A stretch of DNA of 8,393 bases, from positions 1-8,393 of the forward strand of contig JAIRKX010000229.1 of the NCBI GenBank assembly GCA_031259805.1. Reading direction: 5' to 3'. Position numbers and translations under genes: made by a program. Numbering within the stretch: the first letter of the stretch is position 1; each line of letters starts with the position of its first letter. Below, piece after piece: positions 1-5,912 of this stretch. The DNA comes from Prevotellaceae bacterium (GTDB lineage Bacteria > Bacteroidota > Bacteroidia > Bacteroidales > UBA932). The notes beneath the pieces were generated by a model. The model ran no database searches and was not told where the DNA came from. It saw only the letters and a program-made list of their open reading frames with translations.

Positions 1-76
1 CACATACCGTACCTAACGGCACGGCGGGATGGCGACGGCATCCGTTTTCTACCGACAGGGCGTACCTAACGGCACG
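1..76. repeat. REP-like pair of hairpin-forming repeats
   Basis: The 16-mer CGTACCTAACGGCACG occurs exactly twice, at 8-23 and 61-76, a period of 53 bp. Each copy is a short imperfect palindrome. Read on the minus strand, the first copy is CCGTGCC, a GTTA loop, then GGTACGG, so six of seven pairs are Watson-Crick and the seventh is a G-T wobble that RNA would tolerate. Between the copies lies another small inverted repeat (GGATG at 27-31 and CATCC at 39-43). Two short hairpins at fixed spacing in intergenic DNA is the layout of REP/BIME-type repeats mobilised by RAYT transposases; that assignment is inference. The element may extend left of the window. Confidence 0.55.
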
Positions 77-125
77 CTTCTTTATTTTCATATAGTTCTT
101 AACTCTTAGTTCTTAGTTCATTGTG

Positions 126-174
126 TTGCGTCATTCCGACCGCACTCAGCGGAGGAATCTGCTCCTTGACGCAA
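126..174. repeat. Nested inverted repeat (hairpin or cruciform)
   Basis: The outer arms TTGCGTCA (126-133) and TGACGCAA (167-174) are perfect 8-bp complements. Inside them TTCC (134-137) pairs with GGAA (154-157), and CCGC (140-143) pairs with GCGG (149-152) around the loop ACTCA. The right side carries an unpaired bulge of about nine bases. No T-run follows on either strand, so it does not look like an intrinsic terminator. It is probably a dispersed intergenic repeat or the 3' structure of an upstream transcript. Confidence 0.5.
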
Positions 175-311
175 GGCCGTGCAAAGCGCCCTGTGCAGGG
201 AATTTTCTATCAACCAGTGAAAACGAATATATTTTAGATGCGTCAGCCCAGGGGTGCGGAGCAGGGCATGCAGGATGATCCGCTACAGCATACACACCAT
301 CATTAAAATTA

Positions 312-324
312 ATTTTCGGAAAAT
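312..324. promoter_or_regulatory. Possible operator palindrome upstream of the hydrolase
   Basis: ATTTTC-G-GAAAAT is a perfect 6+6 palindrome with a one-base centre. It sits about 20 bp upstream of the -7 box, where a -33 element or a regulator would bind, and it takes the place of a recognisable -33 TTTG. Function is inference; a 13-bp palindrome in AT-rich DNA can arise by chance. Confidence 0.25.
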
Positions 325-342
325 GCTGCCCGGGAAAAACAC

Positions 343-350
343 TACCTTTG
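343..350 (+). promoter_or_regulatory. Bacteroidota -7 promoter box (TACCTTTG)
   Basis: TACCTTTG matches the Bacteroidota primary sigma factor -7 consensus TAnnTTTG exactly. It ends four bases before the hydrolase ATG at 355. A start site a few bases downstream of the box would fall at or next to the ATG, so the mRNA should have almost no 5' leader. No clear -33 TTTG is seen at the usual spacing. Confidence 0.6.
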
Positions 351-354
351 CCAC

Positions 355-1110
355 ATGAAACCAACCAAAGAAGGATTTGCCGTTTCTAACGGCGCACAGA
401 TTCATTACGAGGTCTATGGCGCAGGATTGCCGCTGGCGCTGCTGCACGGCAACAGCGAAGATAGCCGGTATTTCGACCGGCAAATCCCGTTTTTTGCGAC
501 GCACTACACGGTGGTGGCCATCGACAGCCGGGCGCATGGGCAATCGACGCGCGGCGACCGTCCGCTCGATTTCCACACCATGGCCGACGACGTCGTGGCG
601 ACGCTCGACCATCTGTCGATCACGCAGGCGGCCTTGTTAGGCTTCAGCGACGGCGGCAACACGGCGCTCCACGTAGCCCTGACTGTGCCGGAGCGAGTGC
701 GGGCGCTTATTCTGGCCGGCGCAAATCTGTTCCCGAAAGGAATGACACGGAGCGCGTATGCGCAGGTTCTGGCCGGATATATCGGCTACAGGGCCGGCGG
801 ACTATTTTCGTCCTGTGCACGCGCCGCCGCCGAACGATGGGCGTTAATGGCCTTCCACCCGAAACTGACGCCCGACGACCTGGCCCCGCTATGCATCCCT
901 ATCCTCGTCATCGCCGGGGAACACGACATGATTCGCCAAACCCACACCCGCCTGATAGCCTCCGCCATCGACAATGCCACCCTGCGCATCATCCCCAACG
1001 CCGGCCACTTCATAGCCGATAAAATGCCCGACCTATTTAACCGAACGGTAGAAGCGTTTTTGAAAAGCACAGAGTACAGCGGTACAAGCGATGAAAACAA
1101 AGGAAAATAG
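355..1110 (+). CDS. Alpha/beta hydrolase
   Basis: A 251-residue single-domain alpha/beta hydrolase, predicted cytoplasmic: no signal peptide or membrane segment is visible. The N-terminal beta strands lead into His31-Gly32 (HGNSED), the usual oxyanion-hole loop. The nucleophile elbow is GFSDGG with Ser98. Asp191 in GEHD and His218 in NAGH complete a Ser-Asp-His triad at the expected spacing, and the residues between about 125 and 170 form a small cap region. The family includes esterases, lipases, C-C hydrolases and haloperoxidase-like enzymes, so the substrate cannot be named. The ATG at 355 is the only sensible start: the family's typical opening (xxxNGxxIHYEVYGxGxPLxLLHG) begins right after it. 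The promoter box is four bases upstream, implying a leaderless or nearly leaderless mRNA. It stands alone on the plus strand, convergent with the ABC permease gene. The last ~15 residues are a polar tail beyond the fold. Confidence 0.9.
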   Translation: MKPTKEGFAVSNGAQIHYEVYGAGLPLALLHGNSEDSRYFDRQIPFFATHYTVVAIDSRAHGQSTRGDRPLDFHTMADDVVATLDHLSITQAALLGFSDGGNTALHVALTVPERVRALILAGANLFPKGMTRSAYAQVLAGYIGYRAGGLFSSCARAAAERWALMAFHPKLTPDDLAPLCIPILVIAGEHDMIRQTHTRLIASAIDNATLRIIPNAGHFIADKMPDLFNRTVEAFLKSTEYSGTSDENKGK

Positions 1111-1143
1111 AGAGTGAATCAGAAATTAAAAAGTCATACAATA

Positions 1144-1168
1144 GCGCCCTGCACCCGGCGCCCTGCAC
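1144..1168. repeat. Short GC-rich direct repeat with a small hairpin
   Basis: GCGCCCTGCAC occurs twice, at 1144-1154 and 1158-1168, a period of 14. GCGCC (1144-1148) and GGCGC (1157-1161) can also pair as a 5-bp stem with an 8-base loop. It lies 33 bp after the hydrolase stop and could mark the transcript end, but no T-run follows, so it is not called as a terminator. GCGCCCTG also appears near 187. Confidence 0.4.
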
Positions 1169-1173
1169 ATCCC

Positions 1174-1250
1174 TTACTAATCAACGAACCCAATGTTAAT
1201 TGTTAATTATTAATTGTTAATTGTTAATGCTTACCTATCAACGAGCCCAA
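1174..1250. repeat. 20-bp direct repeats flanking five tandem 7-bp units
   Basis: TGTTAAT is repeated five times without interruption at 1194-1228, the third unit being TATTAAT. The array is flanked by two copies of a 20-bp direct repeat at 1174-1193 and 1231-1250 (17/20 identical, sharing ATCAACGA and CCCAA), a period of 57 bp. It sits between convergent genes. TTAATTG-rich runs of this kind are frequent in Bacteroidota intergenic DNA (from memory). No gene or clear terminator is seen in the rest of 1111-1295; CCGT/ACGG at 1282-1294 forms only a weak hairpin after the permease stop. Confidence 0.6.
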
Positions 1251-1295
1251 AAAAATACAGGTCAAGATATATCATTTTTGCCCGTAGCGCACGGC

Positions 1296-2540
1296 TCATT
1301 CGTATCGTAGCGCTTCAATAGGGTCTAATCGTGCGGCGCGTATCGCCGGTATGAGTCCTGAGGCAATGCTGACAAGGAAACAGAGCGTAACTCCAAGCAA
1401 CATCCACAGCCACGGGATGACGAACGAGGCCTCGATGAGTGCTGCAATGACGTTGCCAATGATGATGCCTAATACAATCCCCATCAGCCCGCCCAATTGC
1501 CCGATAACGATGGACTCAAACAGAAACTGCTGCCGGATGGTGCGCGAGCGGGCGCCTATGGCCTTGCGTGTGCCGATTTCGCGGGTACGTTCGTTGACCG
1601 ATACCAGCATGATATTCATCAGCCCGACGGCCGCGCCGAGCAGCGTGATCAGTCCGATGACGGCGGCCACCAGCGTCGCCCAGCCCATAAAATCCAGCAT
1701 CATCTCGGCTATCGCGTCACTGCGTTCGATATTGAAATCCGTTTCGTCGTATGGCGACAGGCGGCGGATCAGCCGGAACAACCCTTCGGCCTCCTCAATC
1801 GCGATGTCGGCATGGTCGGGGTTCAGGGGATTAATCTCCATGTAAAAATTCTGATTCGGAGTACCGAATACACTACGGGCGTTGCTTACGGGGATAATAA
1901 TCCGGCGGTCGATGCTTCCGCCGAACGCCGAACCTTTGGATTTCAGCGTCCCGATGACGCGATAGCGATTGCCGGCCAGAATCACATGTTCGTTTACCGG
2001 ATTTTTCCCTTTAAACAGCGTCGTTACCAAATCGTTTCCGATGATGGTTACGAACGAGGCATTGTCGATGTCGTAGGGCATAAAATTGCGCCCCATGTTG
2101 ATTTCAAGGCCTTCGGCCATCAGGTAATCTTCATTTGTCCCTTCTACGCCGATATTCGGGTTAGTGCGTTCCGAATTGTATTTCACGGTGGCGCCGCCCG
2201 TCACCCATGTGTTAATCGCCACCCCCGCCGGAATCGTATACCGTTCCTTAAACTCCATTGCCTGCTGGTAGGTGATATGGCTGTAACTGCGTTTGCGGAT
2301 GCGTTTGTTCATAATCTGGAAATTCCGCCCCCAGCTTTGGATGGTAAACGTGTTTGCTCCCATATCGTTAAAACTGGTCGCAATCGAACTTTTGATGGCA
2401 TCGACGGCCGTCAGGATACCGACCAGCGACATAATGCCTATGGCAATAACCAGAATGGTCAGGCCTGTGCGAAGCCGGTTGGTGCGCACCGCCGTGAGCG
2501 ACACGCTGAAATTTTCACGTAACAGGGCAATTGCTTTCAT
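1296..2540 (-). CDS. MacB/FtsX-family ABC transporter permease
   Basis: A 414-residue inner-membrane permease of the MacB/FtsX type, which works with a separate ATPase to move substrates or transmit force to periplasmic partners. It has one N-terminal membrane helix (about residues 25-47), a large periplasmic domain (about 48-285, MacB-PCD-like), then three C-terminal helices (about 286-310, 341-367, 374-396). The cytoplasmic loop NERTREIGTRKAIGA (316-330) is the FtsX-domain signature that contacts the ATPase, and the C-terminus ARLDPIEALRYE is typical of MacB-type permeases. Topology and length are normal, so it looks intact. No ATPase gene is adjacent: the partner must lie elsewhere, and it is an odd neighbour for fmt. 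The ATG at 2540 follows the fmt stop by 15 bases, so it is probably last in the operon. The substrate is unknown; macrolide export cannot be assumed. Confidence 0.9.
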   Translation of the reverse strand: MKAIALLRENFSVSLTAVRTNRLRTGLTILVIAIGIMSLVGILTAVDAIKSSIATSFNDMGANTFTIQSWGRNFQIMNKRIRKRSYSHITYQQAMEFKERYTIPAGVAINTWVTGGATVKYNSERTNPNIGVEGTNEDYLMAEGLEINMGRNFMPYDIDNASFVTIIGNDLVTTLFKGKNPVNEHVILAGNRYRVIGTLKSKGSAFGGSIDRRIIIPVSNARSVFGTPNQNFYMEINPLNPDHADIAIEEAEGLFRLIRRLSPYDETDFNIERSDAIAEMMLDFMGWATLVAAVIGLITLLGAAVGLMNIMLVSVNERTREIGTRKAIGARSRTIRQQFLFESIVIGQLGGLMGIVLGIIIGNVIAALIEASFVIPWLWMLLGVTLCFLVSIASGLIPAIRAARLDPIEALRYE

Positions 2541-2555
2541 ATAGACGTTAGAGGG

Positions 2556-3515
2556 TTAAATAAATAAACAGTGTTCCGGACGACGGAATCCGGCCAGCCA
2601 TTCGGTAATGTTCATCACCTGCTTGCCTGCGGGTTGCAGGTGGGTGATGGCGATAAACCCGCGTCCGCACGCGACTTTCAGGAAACGTTTACCGTCTGTG
2701 CAGAGTGTGCCGGGCTGGTGATCGTGCAACATGTTGTCGCACGTAGCGGCAAGGATTTTGATCGGCGTAACCGTCTCCGTTTCGCGGTGCAGCAGGGAGG
2801 CTGTGGCGGCTGGCGAGGGCGACAGTCCGCGTATCCGGTTATATACGGCTTCCGCCGGCTGATGCCAGTCGATTTGTCGCGTTTCTTTCGTAATCTTCGG
2901 CGCCTCTTTCCGTTCTCCTTCGGGAATGAGCGGCTGCGGTACGGCGTGCACCGTCCCGTCTGCAATGGCGTCGACCGTCCGGAGCACAAGGCGCATACCC
3001 ATTTCCATCAGGCGGTCGTGCAGTTGGCCGGCATTTTCGTCGTCGGCAATGGCGGTCGATTCGCTGAAAATAAGGCATCCCGTATCCATATTTTTATCAA
3101 TGAAAAACGTCGTTACGCCGGTTTGCTTTTCGCCGTTCATAATCGCACGGTTGATGGGCGCCGCGCCGCGGTACTGCGGCAGCAGCGAGGCATGCAAGTT
3201 GAATGTTCCACAAGGCGGCATGGAAAAAACGGCTTCGGGTAGCATCCGGAATGCAACGACTACAAACACATCGGCCTGCCACTCCCGAAGCCGGCGGAGG
3301 AACTCGTCATCGCACAAATGTTCGGGCTGCGCCAGCGGCAAGCCATGTGTCAGCGCAAACGTTTTTACCGCCGACGCCTGCAAACGACGGCCGCGACCTG
3401 CCGGACGGTCGGGTACAGTAACGACACCGGCTATCCGATAGCCCCCGTCGAACAAGGCTCTCAACGGCGCTACGGCAAATTCGGGCGTGCCCATATAGAC
3501 GATACGAAGCGGCAT
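2556..3515 (-). CDS. fmt: Methionyl-tRNA formyltransferase
   Basis: This enzyme transfers a formyl group from 10-formyltetrahydrofolate to methionyl-initiator-tRNA in the cytoplasm, preparing it for translation initiation. At 319 residues it has the usual full length. The N-terminal Rossmann-like catalytic domain opens with RIVYMGTPEFAV. The catalytic set Asn106, His108 and Asp144 falls at the same numbering as the E. coli enzyme, with SLLPQYRGAAPI (110-121) as the tRNA/folate-side signature loop. The C-terminal barrel domain starts near residue 206 and contains IRGLSPSPAA (228-237) and LQPAGKQVM (293-301), both typical of Fmt. The ATG at 3515 lies 12 bases after the stop of the permease gene upstream, with no Shine-Dalgarno, so translation is probably coupled within the operon. 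The usual partner def (peptide deformylase) is not in this window. I see no defects. Confidence 0.97.
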   Translation of the reverse strand: MPLRIVYMGTPEFAVAPLRALFDGGYRIAGVVTVPDRPAGRGRRLQASAVKTFALTHGLPLAQPEHLCDDEFLRRLREWQADVFVVVAFRMLPEAVFSMPPCGTFNLHASLLPQYRGAAPINRAIMNGEKQTGVTTFFIDKNMDTGCLIFSESTAIADDENAGQLHDRLMEMGMRLVLRTVDAIADGTVHAVPQPLIPEGERKEAPKITKETRQIDWHQPAEAVYNRIRGLSPSPAATASLLHRETETVTPIKILAATCDNMLHDHQPGTLCTDGKRFLKVACGRGFIAITHLQPAGKQVMNITEWLAGFRRPEHCLFI

Positions 3516-3527
3516 AGTGTGGAGGGT

Positions 3528-5015
3528 TTAGGGTTCTATATCGGAGGACGTCGGGTCGGCCGGTTCATCATTTGCAACGGCTTTATTCCGTGTCAACTTT
3601 TTGAAAATAGCCTTGAACACGGTCATGTACTTGTCGGCATTCAGCAACGCGGAGTCGGTCGTCGCTTTATACGTCAGGAAAATGCCGATGGGCAGCAGGA
3701 TACACGACGAAATCCACGTGCCGAATGTCGGATCCCATGCGCCGTCGCGCGACAACCGCCGTCCGGTAATGTCAATGACCCAATAGATAATGAAAAAGAA
3801 GATGGATACAACCGTGGGCATCCCCAGCCCGCCTTTGCGGATAATAGCGCCCAACGGCGCGCCGATAAAGAAGAATATCAGACAGGCAATCGACAGAGCG
3901 AACTTGCTGTTCCATTCGATGCGCATCCGTCGGTACGAGTAGTGGCTTTGCTCCTGTTCGGCGGTGAACGTCGCGATTTGCGCCAGCATCCGGTCTGTTC
4001 CGCTTTTGGCTTGCTGCGCGGCTTTCAATTGCTTTTCGACCGGCAACACACGAAACAGCGAGTCGAACGGGGCCGTATAAATATACCGGCTCTGCGTTGC
4101 CGAATCCATCTCGAAGCCGCGGGGAATAAAGCTTGCATTGAATATCGATTGCACAAACCGATCGCGGTTGGCCGTCAGCAACGACCCTAACGAGTCCTCC
4201 AGAAACGACAGGCGGACGATGTTGAGCGTTTGGGCGTCGTCGCGAAACCGCGAGCCGTCGCTACGCTTGAAATCATAGCCTTCGAGCGGCATCAGCACAA
4301 TCTGCTCGTTAAACAGTCGCCGCTGGAACGGGAAGGTTGTATCGGTTCGCGAGCGGCGTTCGCCCTCCTCGTATGTTTCCCCGTTGTAAAGGGTAAACAC
4401 CACATGCTGCTTGTTTTGCGTCAGGCGGATGTAACCCGAATCGGCGAGGGTTACGTTGGTATTGCCTTTTTTGGTGCGGTGGTCGTAAAACATAATATCG
4501 TGCATCAGCCCGCTCTTCTCGTCCTGCCGGCTGACGAACAGGGTAATGTTTTCAATGCCGTTGTAGAACACGCCGGCGGGGATTTTAATCTCTTCCCGCT
4601 TTTGCTTAATGTCGTACAGCGTAGTCCGGATGCGGAAGTTGGCATAAGGAATCAAATTATTTGCCGCGAAAAACGCCCCGATACTAATCACCACCGACAG
4701 TACCATCAACGGTCGCAGAATCCGCTGTAAGGGGATGCCGGTAGCTTTCATCGCCAACAGTTCATTATTTTCCCCAAAACTCCCCATCGTCATAATCGAC
4801 GACAACATGGTAGACAGCGGCAGGGCCAGCGGCACAAACGACGCCATCGCCCAAAACATAAACTCACACACCACACCTACCGACAGCCCCTTGCCTATCA
4901 ACTCGTCGATATATACCCACAGGAACTGCAACAACAGCACAAAGAGGACGATGAAGAACGTCAACGCCATCGGGCCAAAATAGGCTCTGAGTATGAATTT
5001 ATCTAATATTCTCAA
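3528..5015 (-). CDS. LptF/LptG-family lipopolysaccharide export permease (YjgP/YjgQ)
   Basis: An inner-membrane permease of the LptF/LptG family; with the LptB ATPase it extracts lipopolysaccharide from the inner membrane and passes it to the periplasmic bridge. At 495 residues it is longer than the ~360-residue E. coli proteins, as is usual in Bacteroidota. It has three N-terminal helices (about 16-37, 55-76, 100-121), a periplasmic beta-jellyroll with an extra insert (about 125-368), and three C-terminal helices (about 370-392, 398-415, 434-450). FGENNELLAMKATGI (80-94) is the conserved cytoplasmic coupling helix, and FFFIGAPLGAIIRKGGLGMP (381-400) is also family-typical. The start is TTG: the codons reading upstream are CCC then the TAA of the nuclease gene, and the next Met (16) would remove the start of helix 1. 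A polar tail follows residue 475. LptF and LptG cannot be told apart here. Confidence 0.92.
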   Translation of the reverse strand: MRILDKFILRAYFGPMALTFFIVLFVLLLQFLWVYIDELIGKGLSVGVVCEFMFWAMASFVPLALPLSTMLSSIMTMGSFGENNELLAMKATGIPLQRILRPLMVLSVVISIGAFFAANNLIPYANFRIRTTLYDIKQKREEIKIPAGVFYNGIENITLFVSRQDEKSGLMHDIMFYDHRTKKGNTNVTLADSGYIRLTQNKQHVVFTLYNGETYEEGERRSRTDTTFPFQRRLFNEQIVLMPLEGYDFKRSDGSRFRDDAQTLNIVRLSFLEDSLGSLLTANRDRFVQSIFNASFIPRGFEMDSATQSRYIYTAPFDSLFRVLPVEKQLKAAQQAKSGTDRMLAQIATFTAEQEQSHYSYRRMRIEWNSKFALSIACLIFFFIGAPLGAIIRKGGLGMPTVVSIFFFIIYWVIDITGRRLSRDGAWDPTFGTWISSCILLPIGIFLTYKATTDSALLNADKYMTVFKAIFKKLTRNKAVANDEPADPTSSDIEP

Positions 5016-5018
5016 GGG

Positions 5019-5873
5019 TTATTTGTCTTTTTGTTGCAGGAGGGCGGCGTTTTCACGGAGTAATTTTTCGATGAGCCGGTCTTTTTCGTCGATCACCTGT
5101 TTGTACCGGTCGATGGTTTTCTCTTTTTCATCGATTTGCCGTTCCTTGTCGCGGAGTTCTTCGAGCACTTCGTCTTCCAGTTTCATTTCTTCCCGTTTGT
5201 CTTCGTCTTCCATTGCGGCGCGCAGCTGGCGAATGATGTGGCGGTATTCTTCCGGGTATTCGTCTTCTTTGACATTGAGGATATGGTGATCTTTCGTGCG
5301 GTTTTCCTGGTCGAAGATGCTCAGTAGCTTTTCGAGGTCGTTGCGGCGGTACGATTTGAGCTGGTTGATCTGCACAATCCACGAGCGATGATGCAGACTG
5401 GAGATAAATTCGTTGTTGGCCGGCAGCTCTTCGCCGGTCGTTACGTCTTTTACGCCGTAATCGACTGCCAGCACCGGTCGTTCGGGCAGGTCGATGCCGT
5501 AATTGAGGAAGTAGATGCAGTATATCTGGCGGGCTTTGTTTTTCGCTTCGCCATACACGTTTTCTGCGTTCTGGTATTGAGCGCCCAAATAGCGGCGGAA
5601 GCGCATAATGTCCGACAGCAGTTTGGCTTTTTGCATTTCGATGATTACGGTTTTATAGCCGGCAGGCGTCGCGATTTTGGCGGTAAAGTCGAGGCGGTAG
5701 ACGGTAAGAATCGTGGCTTCTTCTATTATCTGCTTCCGTGTGCGCTCCTGCGGCAGAAATTCCAGTTCCAGAATTTCCTCCCCGATAATCGCCGAAATCA
5801 GGGATTTCGCCACCTTGTTGTCTTCCATCATATATTTGAAGACGACGTCGTAAATGGGATTTGCAATGTGCAT
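5019..5873 (-). CDS. PDDEXK-type Rpn-like nuclease/transposase family protein
   Basis: A 284-residue protein of the PD-(D/E)XK 'transposase/Rpn' group (PDDEXK_2-like). The opening NPIYDVVFKYMMEDNKVAKSLI is the family's usual N-terminus. The probable active site is Asp62 (RLDFTAKI) followed by Glu79-Met-Gln81-Lys82 (VIIEMQK), the family's variant of (D/E)xK. Residues from about 221 to the end are charged heptad-like sequence (DKERQIDEKEKTIDRYKQ), a predicted coiled coil. Relatives in E. coli (RpnA-E) are DNA endonucleases linked to recombination and, in some cases, phage defence; function here is inferred only. No insertion-sequence ends are seen around it. The ATG at 5873 lies 23 bases from a TAnnTTTG box. 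It heads a tight operon with the LPS permease and fmt. Internal Met221 and Met230 could start a C-terminal short form, but no internal TAnnTTTG is seen in front of them. Confidence 0.88.
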   Translation of the reverse strand: MHIANPIYDVVFKYMMEDNKVAKSLISAIIGEEILELEFLPQERTRKQIIEEATILTVYRLDFTAKIATPAGYKTVIIEMQKAKLLSDIMRFRRYLGAQYQNAENVYGEAKNKARQIYCIYFLNYGIDLPERPVLAVDYGVKDVTTGEELPANNEFISSLHHRSWIVQINQLKSYRRNDLEKLLSIFDQENRTKDHHILNVKEDEYPEEYRHIIRQLRAAMEDEDKREEMKLEDEVLEELRDKERQIDEKEKTIDRYKQVIDEKDRLIEKLLRENAALLQQKDK

Positions 5874-5896
5874 ACTTATATTCTTATTCTGTTGCG

Positions 5897-5904
5897 CAAA
5901 GATA
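5897..5904 (-). promoter_or_regulatory. Bacteroidota -7 promoter box (TATCTTTG) for the nuclease-LPS-fmt operon
   Basis: On the minus strand TATCTTTG matches TAnnTTTG exactly, 23 bases before the nuclease ATG and just past the hutU stop (5913-5915), so the upstream promoter half lies in hutU's 3' end. It shares the preceding AATTTTCC with the hutU promoter region. No -33 TTTG is visible. No terminator separates it from hutU, so read-through from hutU into the operon is possible. Confidence 0.6.
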
Positions 5905-5912
5905 GGAAAATT

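Larger units (their letters stand above)
77..342. other. Gene-free spacer before the hydrolase gene
   Basis: No convincing gene is present. The frames open on the minus strand here are short and cross the hydrolase promoter. The stretch holds an AT-rich run with repeated AGTTCTTA-like words (about 96-120), a nested inverted repeat (126-174, listed separately), a short inverted repeat CCCTG-TG-CAGGG at 190-201, and AT-rich DNA at 300-316 leading into the promoter. The GTCATTCCGACCGC/GGAGGAATCT wording resembles dispersed intergenic repeats common in Bacteroidota genomes, from memory only. Confidence 0.5.

Noticed and set aside
146..612. Two minus-strand frames (72 and 109 residues) at the hydrolase start
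   Set aside because: They overlap the hydrolase and its promoter and show no domain or start signals.
1282..1294. Terminator after the ABC permease (CCGT-GCGCT-ACGG)
   Set aside because: The stem is only 4 bp and is followed on the minus strand by GCAAAAATGA, not a T-run.
1497..2522. 341-residue plus-strand frame opposite the ABC permease
   Set aside because: The minus strand encodes a full FtsX/MacB signature; the opposite frame has no recognisable domain and is a shadow.
3318..4190. 290-residue plus-strand frame spanning fmt and the LPS permease
   Set aside because: It lies antisense across two well-conserved genes, rich in Arg/Gly/Gln, with no family features.
5019..5873. Insertion sequence carrying a transposase
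   Set aside because: No terminal inverted repeats or target duplication are seen; the gene is packed directly between hutU and the LPS permease, and the family is a nuclease not tied to a classic IS.
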